Below are positions 51,674-60,217 of a stretch of 64,000 nucleotides of DNA, in pieces. The notes under the pieces are model-generated. The model saw nothing but the letters and a program-made list of their open reading frames with translations. It did not search any database and was not told where the DNA came from. How positions within the stretch are numbered: the first letter of the stretch is position 1; each line of letters begins with the position of its first letter. The DNA is from Ponticaulis koreensis DSM 19734. Lineage in GTDB: Bacteria > Pseudomonadota > Alphaproteobacteria > Caulobacterales > Hyphomonadaceae. The position numbers were made by a program, and so were the translations under genes. Location: positions 496,001 through 560,000 of the forward strand of contig NZ_ATVJ01000002.1 of the NCBI RefSeq assembly GCF_000420665.1. The letters run 5' to 3'.

Positions 51674-52153
51674 ATGAAAAAGATCATCGGCTTTATTCCA
51701 CACGTCATCGCCGTTTTCGCAGCGGCGGTCTTTCTGGACAGTCTGCGCTACAAATTCACGAACGCACCAGAGACGCAGGAAATCTTCGGTCGCCTGGACG
51801 GCTGGGCCGGCACACTTGGCGCGGGCGGCCTGTTCTCCCAGACAGGTCTGTTTTCGCAATACACGATCGGAACGGCCGAGCTGTTTGCATCAGCACTTCT
51901 TCTTATCGGAATCATTCCGGCTCTGCGTCGCCTTCAGGCGCTGGGCGCACTTATCGCGCTGGCCGTTATGTCGGGTGCAGTCAGTTTTCACCTGTTCACA
52001 CCGCTCGGCATCGACCCGAACAATGATGGCGGCGGCCTCTTCATGTCGGCGGTGATTATCTGGATGACATCGCTCGTCATGCTGGTCATTCGCCGCAAGG
52101 AACTGACCGGTCTCGTTGGCGATATTGGTGCTGCTCTCGTTCGCAAAGACTGA
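51674..52153 (+). CDS. DoxX-like membrane protein
   Basis: 159 residues with four membrane helices and 'FLDSLRYKFTNAPETQEIFGRL', the DoxX-type first loop, followed by 'LGAGGLFSQTG' and 'GTAELFASALLLIGIIPALRRLQALGAL'. DoxX-like proteins are poorly defined inner-membrane proteins linked to redox or stress processes. It stands alone on plus. Confidence 0.78.
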   Translation: MKKIIGFIPHVIAVFAAAVFLDSLRYKFTNAPETQEIFGRLDGWAGTLGAGGLFSQTGLFSQYTIGTAELFASALLLIGIIPALRRLQALGALIALAVMSGAVSFHLFTPLGIDPNNDGGGLFMSAVIIWMTSLVMLVIRRKELTGLVGDIGAALVRKD

Positions 52154-52277
52154 TCGCGCGCCCGTCCCACTGTAAAAATACTGGCCAAGCCTATTCCCTG
52201 GACCGAATCCGTGCGTCTAAATGCGCAAGGTTAATCAGGGCGTGCACGGCACGCCCGAATTTACGGGGATAGAGATC

Positions 52278-52631
52278 ATGGAAGCGATTCTGGAGAATTT
52301 GCAGAATGTGTTCGGCGGCAGCGTCGATCTTGCAGCACTCGCGTCAGGCGCGGGTTTTTTCGGCGGCAGCGCCAGCGCTATCGCCGTCGCCTTCTTCCGG
52401 GGCGCGATCATCCGGTTCGTTATCCGCACGATTTCGACGGCCCTGCTAACAGGCGTCGGCTTTCTGTTCCTGCTCGATTTCCTCGGCTTCGAAATTGTGC
52501 CGCCGGAAGAATATCGCGATCAGTTCCAGTTCGGTCAGAGCATGGATTCAACAGAGACGATCGAGAAAACAGATGAAGACGGCAACCGTCGCCGCATCAT
52601 CATTCATTCACCGTACCGCCGCCACGGCTGA
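52278..52631 (+). CDS. Small membrane protein, unknown
   Basis: 117 residues from ATG 52278 (GGGGATAGAG upstream) with two hydrophobic stretches (about 25-45 and 50-72) and a charged C-terminal tail ('TEKTDEDGNRRRIII'). No family recognised. Its stop (TGA) directly abuts the convergent gene's stop (TCA on plus). Confidence 0.65.
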   Translation: MEAILENLQNVFGGSVDLAALASGAGFFGGSASAIAVAFFRGAIIRFVIRTISTALLTGVGFLFLLDFLGFEIVPPEEYRDQFQFGQSMDSTETIEKTDEDGNRRRIIIHSPYRRHG

Positions 52632-52952
52632 TCAGGCTGCGATATTGTCGCCGGATGTTCGGAACGCCTGAGTTTCGGCATCACGGCGAAAACGCTCGTA
52701 CATGCGCATTACAGCTTCAGGACGATAATTAAAGCCGAGGCTCGAAAGATCAGCGTGGACTTTTTCCACCGCAAGATCAGCGCCCGTATTCGCGATTGAG
52801 CTCACGATACGTTTGTAAGCATTCGGTTCTGTCCGGTCACCGAAATGGGCCAGCGCCCATTCTGCAAGCTGACGGCACGACCATGTGTCGATGCGGTGCT
52901 CGCGGTAGAACAGTTCCTCGGATGAAAGCGTATTATTGTTGTTATCAGTCAT
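52632..52952 (-). CDS. Small hypothetical protein
   Basis: 106 residues, soluble, with no signal. Start MTDNNNNTLSSEELFYREHRI; helical body with 'WSCRQLAEWALAHFGD'. No family recognised. SD-like GGAGATG sits upstream. It lies between two converging genes and upstream of a minus-strand terminator. Confidence 0.6.
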   Translation of the reverse strand: MTDNNNNTLSSEELFYREHRIDTWSCRQLAEWALAHFGDRTEPNAYKRIVSSIANTGADLAVEKVHADLSSLGFNYRPEAVMRMYERFRRDAETQAFRTSGDNIAA

Positions 52953-53027
52953 GCCACATCTCCAAACGGGTTTCTCTTCATTCGAACCCTGTCTGAAGTT
53001 TCGCCGAACTGATTTAGGATCAGGTGC

Positions 53028-53065
53028 AAAAAAGGTTACGAAACCTCGCGGTATTCGTAACCTTT
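53028..53065 (-). terminator. Intrinsic terminator of the zeta-subunit gene
   Basis: Long inverted repeat AAAGGTTACGAA / TTCGTAACCTTT (12 bp) with an inner ACC-TCGC-GGT tetraloop stem and one bulged A. On the minus strand it is followed by T6 (53033-53028). It lies downstream of the minus gene at 53110-53430. Confidence 0.88.
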
Positions 53066-53109
53066 CAGAAAGCTTTAGCCGGACGAACCGGCGAAGTCTG
53101 TAAGCGGAA

Positions 53110-53430
53110 TTAGCCCGCTTTCACCTGCTCGATTGCGACAGGCATCAGTTCCGCGAGCTGTGCAACGATGTCTTCGCGTGAGCGTGAAACGCCCTTCGCG
53201 TCGAAATCGCCAAGAACTTTACGGATCACGTCTTCATCGCCCGGCTCTTCCAGGTCAGACACGACAACAGATTTTGCATAAGCTTCAGCTTCGTCGCCCG
53301 CCAGACCGAGAACGTCTGCAGCCCAGAGGCCGAGAAGTTTGTTGCGGCGCGCAGTCGCTTTGAAGAGTGTTTCCTGATCGAGGGAGAACTTCTTTTCTTC
53401 TCCGCGCTCGCGATCTTCAAATTGTGCCAT
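53110..53430 (-). CDS. DUF1476/ATP synthase zeta inhibitory subunit
   Basis: 106-residue protein of the alphaproteobacterial DUF1476 family, known from Paracoccus denitrificans as the F1-ATPase inhibitor subunit zeta. 'DREREGEKKF'-type start ('FEDRERGEEKKFSLDQE'), 'TARRNKLLGLWAADVLGL' and 'DDEDVIRKV'-like 'GDEDVIRKVLGDFDAKGV' are typical. It blocks ATP hydrolysis by the F1 motor. Single-gene unit with its own terminator, divergent from purC. Confidence 0.88.
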   Translation of the reverse strand: MAQFEDRERGEEKKFSLDQETLFKATARRNKLLGLWAADVLGLAGDEAEAYAKSVVVSDLEEPGDEDVIRKVLGDFDAKGVSRSREDIVAQLAELMPVAIEQVKAG

Positions 53431-53620
53431 GTTCGGGTCACTTTCCTGACTGACTTTGTTACAATGATTTCTACCCCGTTCTTTGCTAGGTTTTCCACCC
53501 TATCGCAAACAGAATCTCCGGGTTTTTCGCCGCAGATATGGCATCTTGCATAGAAACCGTGTAGTGCGTCGCAGCTTGAAACACTCTATTCTATACAGAG
53601 CGTCGTAACCGGAGAGCCGA

Positions 53621-54400
53621 ATGATGTCTCGTCGCCGCAAAATCTACGAAGGCAAAGCCAAGATTCTTTATGAAGGTCCTGAACCGAACACACTGATTCA
53701 GTACTTCAAAGATGACGCCACAGCTTTCAATGCGGAAAAGCATGCCGTTCTTGATGGCAAGGGCGTACTGAACAACCGTTTGTCAGAATACTTTATGACG
53801 CGCCTTTCCGGCATCGGTATTCCGACGCACTTCATCAAGCGCCTCAATATGCGTGAGCAGCTGGTAAAGCAGTGCGAAATCATTCCTCTGGAAGTGGTTG
53901 TTCGTAACGTTGCTGCAGGCTCCATCTCCAAGCGCCTCGGCATCACCGAAGGCGAAGCGCTGCCGCGTTCACTTGTTGAATTCTATTATAAGAAAGACGA
54001 ACTCGGCGACCCGATGGTCTCCGAAGAACATATCGCTGCCTTCGGCTGGGCGACCCCGCAGGAAATCGACGACATGGTCTCAACGACCCTGCGCGTGAAC
54101 GACTTCCTTGCAGGCCTGTTTGCTGCTGTCGGCATCCGTCTTGTTGATATGAAACTGGAATTCGGTCGCCATTTCGAAGGCGATATGGTTCGCACAATCC
54201 TTGCGGACGAAATCAGCCCTGACAGCTGCCGTCTCTGGGATCTTGAAACCAACGAAAAACTCGACAAAGACCGCTTCCGTCGCGACATGGGCGGTGTTAC
54301 CGAGGCCTATGCAGAAGTCGCAACGCGACTCGGTATCTTCAAACAATCCTCAGACATCGCGTCTGTGATTGATATCAACAGCGAGCGCAACGGAGGCTAA
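53621..54400 (+). CDS. purC: SAICAR synthetase
   Basis: Phosphoribosylaminoimidazole-succinocarboxamide synthase, the eighth purine step (CAIR plus Asp plus ATP). 259 residues: '[16 protein letters not shown]', '[24 protein letters not shown]', '[14 protein letters not shown]', '[11 protein letters not shown]' and '[27 protein letters not shown]'. Start MMSR at 53621 with CGGAGAG upstream. Followed by purS. Confidence 0.96.
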   Translation: MMSRRRKIYEGKAKILYEGPEPNTLIQYFKDDATAFNAEKHAVLDGKGVLNNRLSEYFMTRLSGIGIPTHFIKRLNMREQLVKQCEIIPLEVVVRNVAAGSISKRLGITEGEALPRSLVEFYYKKDELGDPMVSEEHIAAFGWATPQEIDDMVSTTLRVNDFLAGLFAAVGIRLVDMKLEFGRHFEGDMVRTILADEISPDSCRLWDLETNEKLDKDRFRRDMGGVTEAYAEVATRLGIFKQSSDIASVIDINSERNGG

Positions 54401-54407
54401 CGCTCAC

Positions 54408-54656
54408 ATGAAAGCTATCGTTTATGTGGAACTGAAGAACGGCGTACTTGACCCGCAGGGCAAGGCTGTTTCCGAAACGCTCTCCCGTCTTGGCTTCGAC
54501 GAAGTCAAAAGCGCACGCATCGGCAAACGTATCGAGCTCGAACTCGAAGACGGTCTGGCGAAAGATGCTGCTGAAGCTCGCGTGAAAGAGATGTGCGAAA
54601 GCCTTCTCGCAAACACGGTAATCGAGCGCTACCAGATCGAACTGGCCGACGCGTAA
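54408..54656 (+). CDS. purS: Phosphoribosylformylglycinamidine synthase subunit PurS
   Basis: Small subunit of the three-part FGAM synthase (PurS-PurQ-PurL), which transfers ammonia made by PurQ to PurL. 82 residues: 'MKAIVYVELKNGVLDPQGKAVSETLSRLGFDEVKSARIGK'. ATG 54408 has GGAGG upstream; the longer frame has no support. The purQ partner follows 1.35 kb later rather than next door, because a lipoprotein and an RNA gene intervene. Confidence 0.93.
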   Translation: MKAIVYVELKNGVLDPQGKAVSETLSRLGFDEVKSARIGKRIELELEDGLAKDAAEARVKEMCESLLANTVIERYQIELADA

Positions 54657-54669
54657 AATTATCCGGCTA

Positions 54670-54688
54670 CGGCATTTTTTTAGTGCCG
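54670..54688 (+). promoter_or_regulatory. Small hairpin in the purS-lipoprotein gap
   Basis: 5-bp stem CGGCA / TGCCG with a T-rich loop, 14 bases past the purS stop. Possibly part of a leader or weak terminator in front of the stronger hairpin at 54708. Confidence 0.35.
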
Positions 54689-54707
54689 CGTCGTGAAATC
54701 GTCATAG

Positions 54708-54751
54708 CTCCGCGATACTGGCTGGACTCAGCTAAGATCGCGGAGTTTTTT
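54708..54751 (+). terminator. Terminator-like hairpin overlapping the lipoprotein SD and start
   Basis: 9-bp perfect stem CTCCGCGAT / ATCGCGGAG followed by T6 that runs into the ATG at 54752. The 3' arm contains GCGGAG, the apparent Shine-Dalgarno of the lipoprotein. It can end purC-purS transcripts or, if read through, hide the ribosome site. Confidence 0.75.
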
Positions 54752-55708
54752 ATGCTGAAGACTGCAAACCTATTCGTCCTGTCCGGGCTTGCGCTTTGTC
54801 TGGCAGCCTGTGGGAACGACACCACCGAGACAGCGGCTACAGACGCGCCCGTGCTGCCACAGCTCGTCTTTCCCGGCGAAGAAATTCCTGATCCCTATCA
54901 CCGCGCCTATACGCTGACTGAAAATGCGGAAGGCACTGTTCGTGTTTTCACCCGTGAAACACGCGACGACACTGACCTTTACGAAATGCTGCTTCAGGAC
55001 GACGGAAGCTGGTCAGAGCCGGTGAAACTGGAGTGGCCAAAGCTGCGCTCTAACGTTGCCCCGCACTTCAGCCCGTTTGACGGCCGGCTTTACTTCGCTT
55101 CGGACCGCCCCGCTCCCGGCCTCGAAAACCGCGATGACATGAACATCTGGTCCATCGAACGTACCGAAGATGGCTGGGGTGAAGCCGAATATGTGCCCGG
55201 CAATATTCATTACGGTTCGGACGAGACTTCAGTAACCACAACGGCGAATGGCGACATGTATTTCGTATCGCAGCGCCGCGAAGGTCCGGGCGGCCATGAT
55301 TTCTATGTCGCCCATTATGACGAAACCACAGAAGGCTGGATTTTTGATGGCCTGCTGCCTGAGGGCAATACGTCGCTCGTTGAAAGCCATATCGCGGCAA
55401 CGGCTGACGGTCGCCATCTGGTTTTCTATTCGCGCATGCGACCAATCCTCGGTAATGTGGATTTGAAAGTACTCACCCGCGCAGACGATGGCAGCTGGAT
55501 TGGCCCTTACACGCTTGGCCCGAATATCAATTCGCGTGGCATCGAATTCGGCGCGAGCTTCTCCGCGACCGGCGACACCTTCTTCTATTCTCAGGAAGGA
55601 CGCCTCGTTGAGATGCCGATGGACGCCTTCATGGCTGAAATTGATGCGGCTCGAGCCGCATACCTTGCGGACGAAGAGCTTCAATTCCTCGGACTTTCTG
55701 ACAACTAA
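54752..55708 (+). CDS. Lipoprotein with PD40/TolB-like beta-propeller repeats
   Basis: 318 residues from ATG 54752. Lipobox LAAC (Cys20, Gly at +2). The body shows propeller-type repeats such as 'APHFSPFDGRLYFASDR', 'TTTANGDMYFVSQRREG', 'IAATADGRHLVFYSR' and 'GASFSATGDTFFYSQEG'. Probably periplasmic or outer-membrane and involved in binding; no catalytic motif seen. It is placed unusually between purS and purQ and directly behind a terminator hairpin. Confidence 0.85.
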   Translation: MLKTANLFVLSGLALCLAACGNDTTETAATDAPVLPQLVFPGEEIPDPYHRAYTLTENAEGTVRVFTRETRDDTDLYEMLLQDDGSWSEPVKLEWPKLRSNVAPHFSPFDGRLYFASDRPAPGLENRDDMNIWSIERTEDGWGEAEYVPGNIHYGSDETSVTTTANGDMYFVSQRREGPGGHDFYVAHYDETTEGWIFDGLLPEGNTSLVESHIAATADGRHLVFYSRMRPILGNVDLKVLTRADDGSWIGPYTLGPNINSRGIEFGASFSATGDTFFYSQEGRLVEMPMDAFMAEIDAARAAYLADEELQFLGLSDN

Positions 55709-55770
55709 TTAATGTAAAAACCGGCGACGGAGCAGACGGAAACCGGATCGGCCGGCGTTTTACTATCATG

Positions 55771-55948
55771 AACGCGGCCGAAAGCGGCTGGAGCTCCCCC
55801 TTAATGGACACCGCCTGTCCGCCCCTTAAAGCTCCATGGTCCCAATACCGTGATTGGTCATGTTCATACGTTTAAGTTCCTCCACGAACTTACCCAGACT
55901 AAGGACGTTCGCTTTCCCCCTGCCCTTTTAAGCGAACGTCCTTTTTTT
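55771..55948 (+). ncRNA. Candidate multi-hairpin small RNA with C-rich loops
   Basis: The 298-base gap between the lipoprotein and purQ has no ORF but at least five stems: CGGCCG/CGGCTG at 55775-55790 with loop AAAG; GGAGCT/AGCTCC (55790-55835) enclosing GGACA/TGTCC with a symmetric CCCCTTAA-type internal loop; CCAAT/ATTGG (55842-55857); AAGTTC/GAACTT (55874-55891) with loop CTCCAC; and a 14-bp terminator. CCTCC-type anti-SD sequence is exposed in loops. The 5' end is a guess; TACTAT at 55761 could be a -10. It does not look like 6S, SRP or tmRNA. Confidence reflects the structure, not a known family. Confidence 0.55.
55901..55948 (+). terminator. Strong intrinsic terminator
   Basis: 14-bp perfect stem AAGGACGTTCGCTT / AAGCGAACGTCCTT with a 15-base C-rich loop, followed by T-run (55942-55948). 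On plus it ends transcription before purQ, probably of the candidate small RNA. Confidence 0.93.
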
Positions 55949-56006
55949 GTGTCTTCCGCGCGCCTTCGGGATTTTCATTTGCTGCAATTACGGCTAATGC
56001 GAACGC

Positions 56007-56678
56007 ATGAAAGCAGGCGTCATCATTTTCCCCGGTTCAAACTGTGATCGCGATGCGATTACGGCTCTGAAGGACATCACCGGACAAGATCCGGTGCAAA
56101 TCTGGCACAAGACAACGGAATGGCCGAAAGGTCTCGATTTCGTGGTCGTTCCAGGCGGGTTCTCTTATGGTGACTATCTACGCTGCGGCGCGATGGCTGG
56201 TAACTCTCCGATCATCCCGGAGCTGAAAGCGTTCGCAAATTCCGGTGGCCATATCCTCGGCATTTGCAACGGCTTCCAGATTCTGACTGAAACCGGCCTG
56301 CTTCCGGGCGCGCTTCTGCGAAACGCCGGGTTGAACTTTGTCTGCCGCAATGAACGTCTCATCGTCAGCCCGAACAGCTCTGCTTTCACGTCCGAGTATC
56401 AGTCTGGCAGCGAAATCATCGTACCTGTTGCACACCATGACGGTAACTTCTTCGCAGACGACGCCACGCTCGATATGCTGGAAGGCGATGGCCGCGTGGC
56501 GTTCCGCTATGCGGATAATCCGAACGGTTCAGCACGCGATATTGCTGGTATTCTTTCTGAAAACCGCCGCGTTCTCGGTATGATGCCTCACCCGGAACGC
56601 GCTATTGGCGGCCATGAAGGTGGCAGCGATGGCCGTGCGATGTTCACAGGCGTCATGAACGCTCTGGCGACTGCGTAA
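56007..56678 (+). CDS. purQ: Phosphoribosylformylglycinamidine synthase subunit PurQ
   Basis: Glutaminase subunit of FGAM synthase. 223 residues: '[15 protein letters not shown]', '[16 protein letters not shown]', nucleophile Cys in '[11 protein letters not shown]', and 'GMMPHPERA' with the catalytic His/Glu. It must have its own promoter because a strong terminator lies upstream. The stop is 2 bases from the convergent TauE gene. purL is not in the window. Confidence 0.95.
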   Translation: MKAGVIIFPGSNCDRDAITALKDITGQDPVQIWHKTTEWPKGLDFVVVPGGFSYGDYLRCGAMAGNSPIIPELKAFANSGGHILGICNGFQILTETGLLPGALLRNAGLNFVCRNERLIVSPNSSAFTSEYQSGSEIIVPVAHHDGNFFADDATLDMLEGDGRVAFRYADNPNGSARDIAGILSENRRVLGMMPHPERAIGGHEGGSDGRAMFTGVMNALATA

Positions 56679-56680
56679 GG

Positions 56681-57451
56681 CTAGATCAACCCGAAACCAC
56701 CCATCAGATAGACGACACCGATCGCCGTGAGGATGTACTTCGTCCAACTGCGAAAGGAAACGTCTGTCATTTTGTCGAGGACTTTGCCCCCTACCCAGGT
56801 GCCCGTCATCGCCACAGGCAGCGCGGCAATGCAAAGCCAGATGGGCGGTAACGCCCCCTCTTCTGCTGACATGAGAACAGGCAATGTCCAGAAACCAATC
56901 TTGGTGAGGTGGGCGATAACCTGCGTTGCGCCTTTGGTCGCGACAATCTGCTGGCGCGTCATATCCGACTTTACGAAGAAAATATCGAGCACAGGCCCAA
57001 CGACACCTGCCAGCGTGTTCAGTGCCTGTGCGATAAAGCCAAGCACTTCAGCCTGAAACGGTCGGTTCACATCCAGCGCGAAAACTGTCTTGGGTATCCA
57101 AGGCACAAATGCGAGTACGCCAAGCATGACGAAAACCGCCTGCTTATCCGGCTGCCAGAACACCAGACACAAACCACCAATCGCAAGCACACCGCCAATC
57201 AGATAGCGGCCGACGATTCTCCATTGGATGTGCTGTCGGATCAGAAAGGCGCGCCACCCGTTTGCAAACAGCTGGACCACTCCATGCAGCACCATGGCAA
57301 AAGATAGTGGAAAAATCGCCGTGAAAACGCCCATCAGTATGAGCCCGCCAGCCATCCCGAAAATACCGGATAAGAGAGACGTGACGAAAACGGCGGAAAA
57401 GATGATGGCGAGCAATTTCAGGAGAGCTGCGGTTCCCGTCACTCCCAACAT
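56681..57451 (-). CDS. TauE/SafE-family membrane transporter
   Basis: 256 residues with about eight membrane helices. 'SLLSGIFGMAGGLILMGVFT' and 'LAGVVGPVLDIFFV' are the two TauE/SafE half motifs. The family exports sulfite, sulfoacetate or related anions; the substrate here is unknown. A single minus gene, convergent with purQ. Confidence 0.85.
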   Translation of the reverse strand: MLGVTGTAALLKLLAIIFSAVFVTSLLSGIFGMAGGLILMGVFTAIFPLSFAMVLHGVVQLFANGWRAFLIRQHIQWRIVGRYLIGGVLAIGGLCLVFWQPDKQAVFVMLGVLAFVPWIPKTVFALDVNRPFQAEVLGFIAQALNTLAGVVGPVLDIFFVKSDMTRQQIVATKGATQVIAHLTKIGFWTLPVLMSAEEGALPPIWLCIAALPVAMTGTWVGGKVLDKMTDVSFRSWTKYILTAIGVVYLMGGFGLI

Positions 57452-57632
57452 GCCTGCCCTCCAAACTTATCTTCGTGGTCTGAGTAAGCGGCTTTCACTC
57501 GGGTCGCAATATGTAGCGATCTATACGATGCAACGTTTTGTCACACAAAAAGTATGGTTTTGAGGCATTCTGTCCAATAGGCATATTCCTCAAAAAAATT
57601 ATGGTCTCTCTCAAGATTATGGGAGAAACCTG

Positions 57633-58919
57633 ATGAAGTTCGATTTTTCAGACAGAACAAAAGACTATATTGCCCGCGTGTCCGCCTTCATGGACGAGCA
57701 TATTTATCCAAACCAGAAAACCTATGAAGATCAGCACGCTGCGTTCGAGAACCCGTGGAACGTGCCGCAGATTGTCGATGATCTGAAAGCCAAAGCGAAG
57801 GCTGAAGGTCTGTGGAACCTGTTCCTGGCTCCGAGCCCTGAGCACGATGATGACGAGTTCCATGGAGCTGGTCTCTCCAATCTGGAATACGCGCCACTCG
57901 CAGAGATGATGGGGCGCGTCAGCTGGGCATCAGAAGTCTTCAACTGCAACGCACCGGACACCGGCAATATGGAGACGATCCACCGCTACGGTACGCGCGC
58001 GCAGAAAGAGCAATGGCTGCGCCCGCTGATGAATGGCGACATCCGGTCTGCATTCCTTATGACAGAGCCGCAGGTTGCCTCCTCTGATGCAACTAATATT
58101 GAGACCCGTATTGAGCGCGACGGAGATCACTACGTAATCAACGGACGCAAATGGTGGTCTTCCGGTGCAGGCGATCCTCACTGCAAAGTTGCGATCGTTA
58201 TGGGCAAAACCGATTTTAATGCGCCGAAACATGCGCAGCAGAGCATGATACTGGTGCCTATGGACATGCCGGGCCTCGAAATCGTTCGCATGCTGCCGGT
58301 GTTCGGATTTGATCATGCGCCGCACGGTCATGCCGAAATCCAGCTAACGAATGTTCGTGTGCCAGTCGAGAACATGCTTCTGGGCGAAGGCCGCGGCTTT
58401 GAGATTGCGCAAGGTCGTCTCGGGCCGGGCCGAATCCACCACTGCATGCGCACCATCGGCGCGGCAGAGCTCGCGCTTGAGAAAATGTGCAAGCGCCTCG
58501 TGGGCCGTGTCGCGTTCGGTAAATCCATCGCAGAACATTCAGTCTGGGAACAACGCGTCGCCGATGCGCGCCTGAATATCGAAATGACGCGCCTTCTGAC
58601 ACTTAAAGCCGCGTATATGATGGACACGGTCGGCAATAAGGTCGCGAAGAACGAAATCGCCATGATCAAGGTCGCAGGTCCTCGAATCGCCTGCCAGATC
58701 ATTGACGATGCCATTCAGGCCTATGGCGGCGCCGGTGTGACGGAAGACTTCGGCCTTGCTGACGCCTACGCCAATATTCGCACGCTGCGCATGGCGGACG
58801 GGCCGGACGAGGTGCACGCGCGAGCTATCGCGCGCAATGAATTCCGCAAGTATCGAGATGCCAATTACGGCAAATCCGTTGATGCGGAGAAATTCACTGA
58901 AAGCGTCGGCGCGCGCTAA
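57633..58919 (+). CDS. Acyl-CoA dehydrogenase
   Basis: FAD enzyme that desaturates acyl-CoA (fatty-acid or branched-chain catabolism). 428 residues: '[51 protein letters not shown]', the FAD-binding 'RVAFGKSI', and the C-terminal '[32 protein letters not shown]' region. The length fits the ACAD11-like subgroup. Preceded by an AT-rich 181-base gap and followed by a terminator hairpin. Confidence 0.93.
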   Translation: MKFDFSDRTKDYIARVSAFMDEHIYPNQKTYEDQHAAFENPWNVPQIVDDLKAKAKAEGLWNLFLAPSPEHDDDEFHGAGLSNLEYAPLAEMMGRVSWASEVFNCNAPDTGNMETIHRYGTRAQKEQWLRPLMNGDIRSAFLMTEPQVASSDATNIETRIERDGDHYVINGRKWWSSGAGDPHCKVAIVMGKTDFNAPKHAQQSMILVPMDMPGLEIVRMLPVFGFDHAPHGHAEIQLTNVRVPVENMLLGEGRGFEIAQGRLGPGRIHHCMRTIGAAELALEKMCKRLVGRVAFGKSIAEHSVWEQRVADARLNIEMTRLLTLKAAYMMDTVGNKVAKNEIAMIKVAGPRIACQIIDDAIQAYGGAGVTEDFGLADAYANIRTLRMADGPDEVHARAIARNEFRKYRDANYGKSVDAEKFTESVGAR

Positions 58920-58943
58920 GACCCGCTGCAATCTTCACAGAAG

Positions 58944-58973
58944 CAGCCCTTCGGAACCTCCGGAGGGCTGTTT
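58944..58973 (+). terminator. Terminator hairpin after acyl-CoA dehydrogenase
   Basis: 12-bp stem (one G-U) CAGCCCTTCGGA / TCCGGAGGGCTG with loop ACC, followed by TTTGC. Short T-run, so moderate strength. Confidence 0.7.
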
Positions 58974-59011
58974 GCTATAGCGCGCCAGATTCTTCATGCT
59001 AACAGTTGAGC

Positions 59012-59719
59012 ATGTTTACCCGCTTTGTTCGCCGAATCTCACGGCTCCACAAAATATTCGGCATGGTTATCGGCCTGCAGCTCCTTTTCTGGGTGGTGTC
59101 AGGCTTCTATTTCACGCTCTACCCGATCGAGACGATCCGCGGAGATCATTTACGCGAACAGATCGATCACGGCATACTCCGCCCTGAAGACGTTGAAGTC
59201 AGCGTGCAGGATGCCATGAATGCCTCGGATATCTGGGTGTTTGAGGCAGAGCTATCCATGTTTCTGGGTGAACCGGTCTGGAAGCTCAGCAATAGTCATG
59301 AGGTAAAGCTCGTCAGTGCACGCACAGGCGATCTGATCTCTCCAATACCTGAAGAAACGGCGCTTGAGATTGCCCGAGCGGGAGTGCCGGGCCTCGCTTC
59401 CTTCGAAGGCGAGATGCGTCTCATCGAAGAAAACGCGCCGCGTGAATATGGCGGTCGACTACCTGTCTGGGCGTTTGAGACCGCGGATAGCCATGAGCGC
59501 GCCTATATTGACGTGAACACAGGAGACATCCGGGCCGTACGAACCACCGAATGGCGCATATTCGATGTGCTCTGGCGTTTTCATATCATGGACATCACTG
59601 GCGATGACCGGATTGATACCTGGTGGATGAAGCTTGCGGCTTTCCTCGCCTTCGCGATGGTCATCACAGGCATCATAATTCTGGTCCAGCGTCTGATTCG
59701 CGGAAAGCTGTTCAGCTAA
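59012..59719 (+). CDS. PepSY-domain membrane protein
   Basis: 235 residues with two membrane helices (about 15-40 'IFGMVIGLQLLFWVVSGFYF' and 200-225) and PepSY-like periplasmic repeats ('VKLVSARTGDLISPI', 'RAYIDVNTGDIRAVR'). The layout matches PepSY-associated reductase-like membrane proteins; the haem or metal partner is not shown by sequence. ATG 59012 preferred to TTG 59006. Convergent with the VOC gene. Confidence 0.8.
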   Translation: MFTRFVRRISRLHKIFGMVIGLQLLFWVVSGFYFTLYPIETIRGDHLREQIDHGILRPEDVEVSVQDAMNASDIWVFEAELSMFLGEPVWKLSNSHEVKLVSARTGDLISPIPEETALEIARAGVPGLASFEGEMRLIEENAPREYGGRLPVWAFETADSHERAYIDVNTGDIRAVRTTEWRIFDVLWRFHIMDITGDDRIDTWWMKLAAFLAFAMVITGIIILVQRLIRGKLFS

Positions 59720-59733
59720 CCGCGCCAACAGCG

Positions 59734-60120
59734 TCAGACAGTATAGCTGACGACCTCGAATTCGATGCCGTCCTCATTGTCGAAATAAAACCGGCTGCCA
59801 GGCTCATAAGTCTGGTGTGAATGGGTTTCATATCCCTCGGCCAGAACCGCTTTCTCGGCGGCCTCCAGATCGTCGACCAGAATGCCGATATGGTTCAGGC
59901 CGCCTCGGGTGCGGTAATTATCCGGTCCGTCAGATACGCCTTCAGGCGGCGAATAGATCGCCAGATAGAGATCAGGTGTTCCTACGTGAACGCTCTGCCC
60001 ACCGTGAATGGATGGGCCTTTCCAGCGGATATACCAGCTAAAGATACGCGCCAGCCGCTCTGCCGATTTCACCGGATCAGCTGCGGTGAAGTTCAGGTGT
60101 TCGAGAGTTGCCATAGACAT
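59734..60120 (-). CDS. VOC-family (glyoxalase/bleomycin-resistance fold) protein
   Basis: 128 residues with the two beta-alpha-beta-beta-beta modules; 'LEHLNFTAADPVKSAERL' and 'GLNHIGILVDDLEAAEKAVLAEGYE' provide the N-terminal His of each half, and 'RFYFDNEDGIEFEVVSY' the metal-binding Glu. A metal-dependent lyase or dioxygenase-like role is possible. ATG 60120 has AAGGAG at 8 bases. The promoter at 60165-60195 contains a SoxR box with the correct spacing, so it is a likely SoxR target. Confidence 0.88.
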   Translation of the reverse strand: MSMATLEHLNFTAADPVKSAERLARIFSWYIRWKGPSIHGGQSVHVGTPDLYLAIYSPPEGVSDGPDNYRTRGGLNHIGILVDDLEAAEKAVLAEGYETHSHQTYEPGSRFYFDNEDGIEFEVVSYTV

Positions 60121-60164
60121 GGTTCTTACTCCTTTTCGTTATGGATTGATATGTCGATGGGCCG

Positions 60165-60195
60165 GTTCTAATTTCTCAAGTTAAGTTGAGATCAA
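60165..60195 (-). promoter_or_regulatory. SoxR-regulated promoter of the VOC gene
   Basis: The palindrome CTCAA-N6-TTGAG (60175-60190) resembles the SoxR box. On the minus strand it sits between TTGATC (-35, 60190-60195) and TAGAAC (-10, 60165-60170) separated by exactly 19 bases, the stretched spacer used by MerR-family activators. The soxR gene starts 22 bases away on plus. Confidence 0.75.
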
Positions 60196-60217
60196 GAGAT
60201 TTTTTGGAGAGGCAGAT

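Noticed and set aside
53567-53610. Sigma-70 promoter for purC (TTGAAA ... TATACA)
   Set aside because: The two hexamers are only about 10 bases apart, too close for a functional -35/-10 pair.
55709-56006. 6S RNA, SRP RNA or tmRNA in the purS-purQ gap
   Set aside because: No long closing stem joining the 5' and 3' ends as in 6S, no SRP tetraloop domain, no tRNA-like ends. Kept as an unassigned RNA candidate instead.
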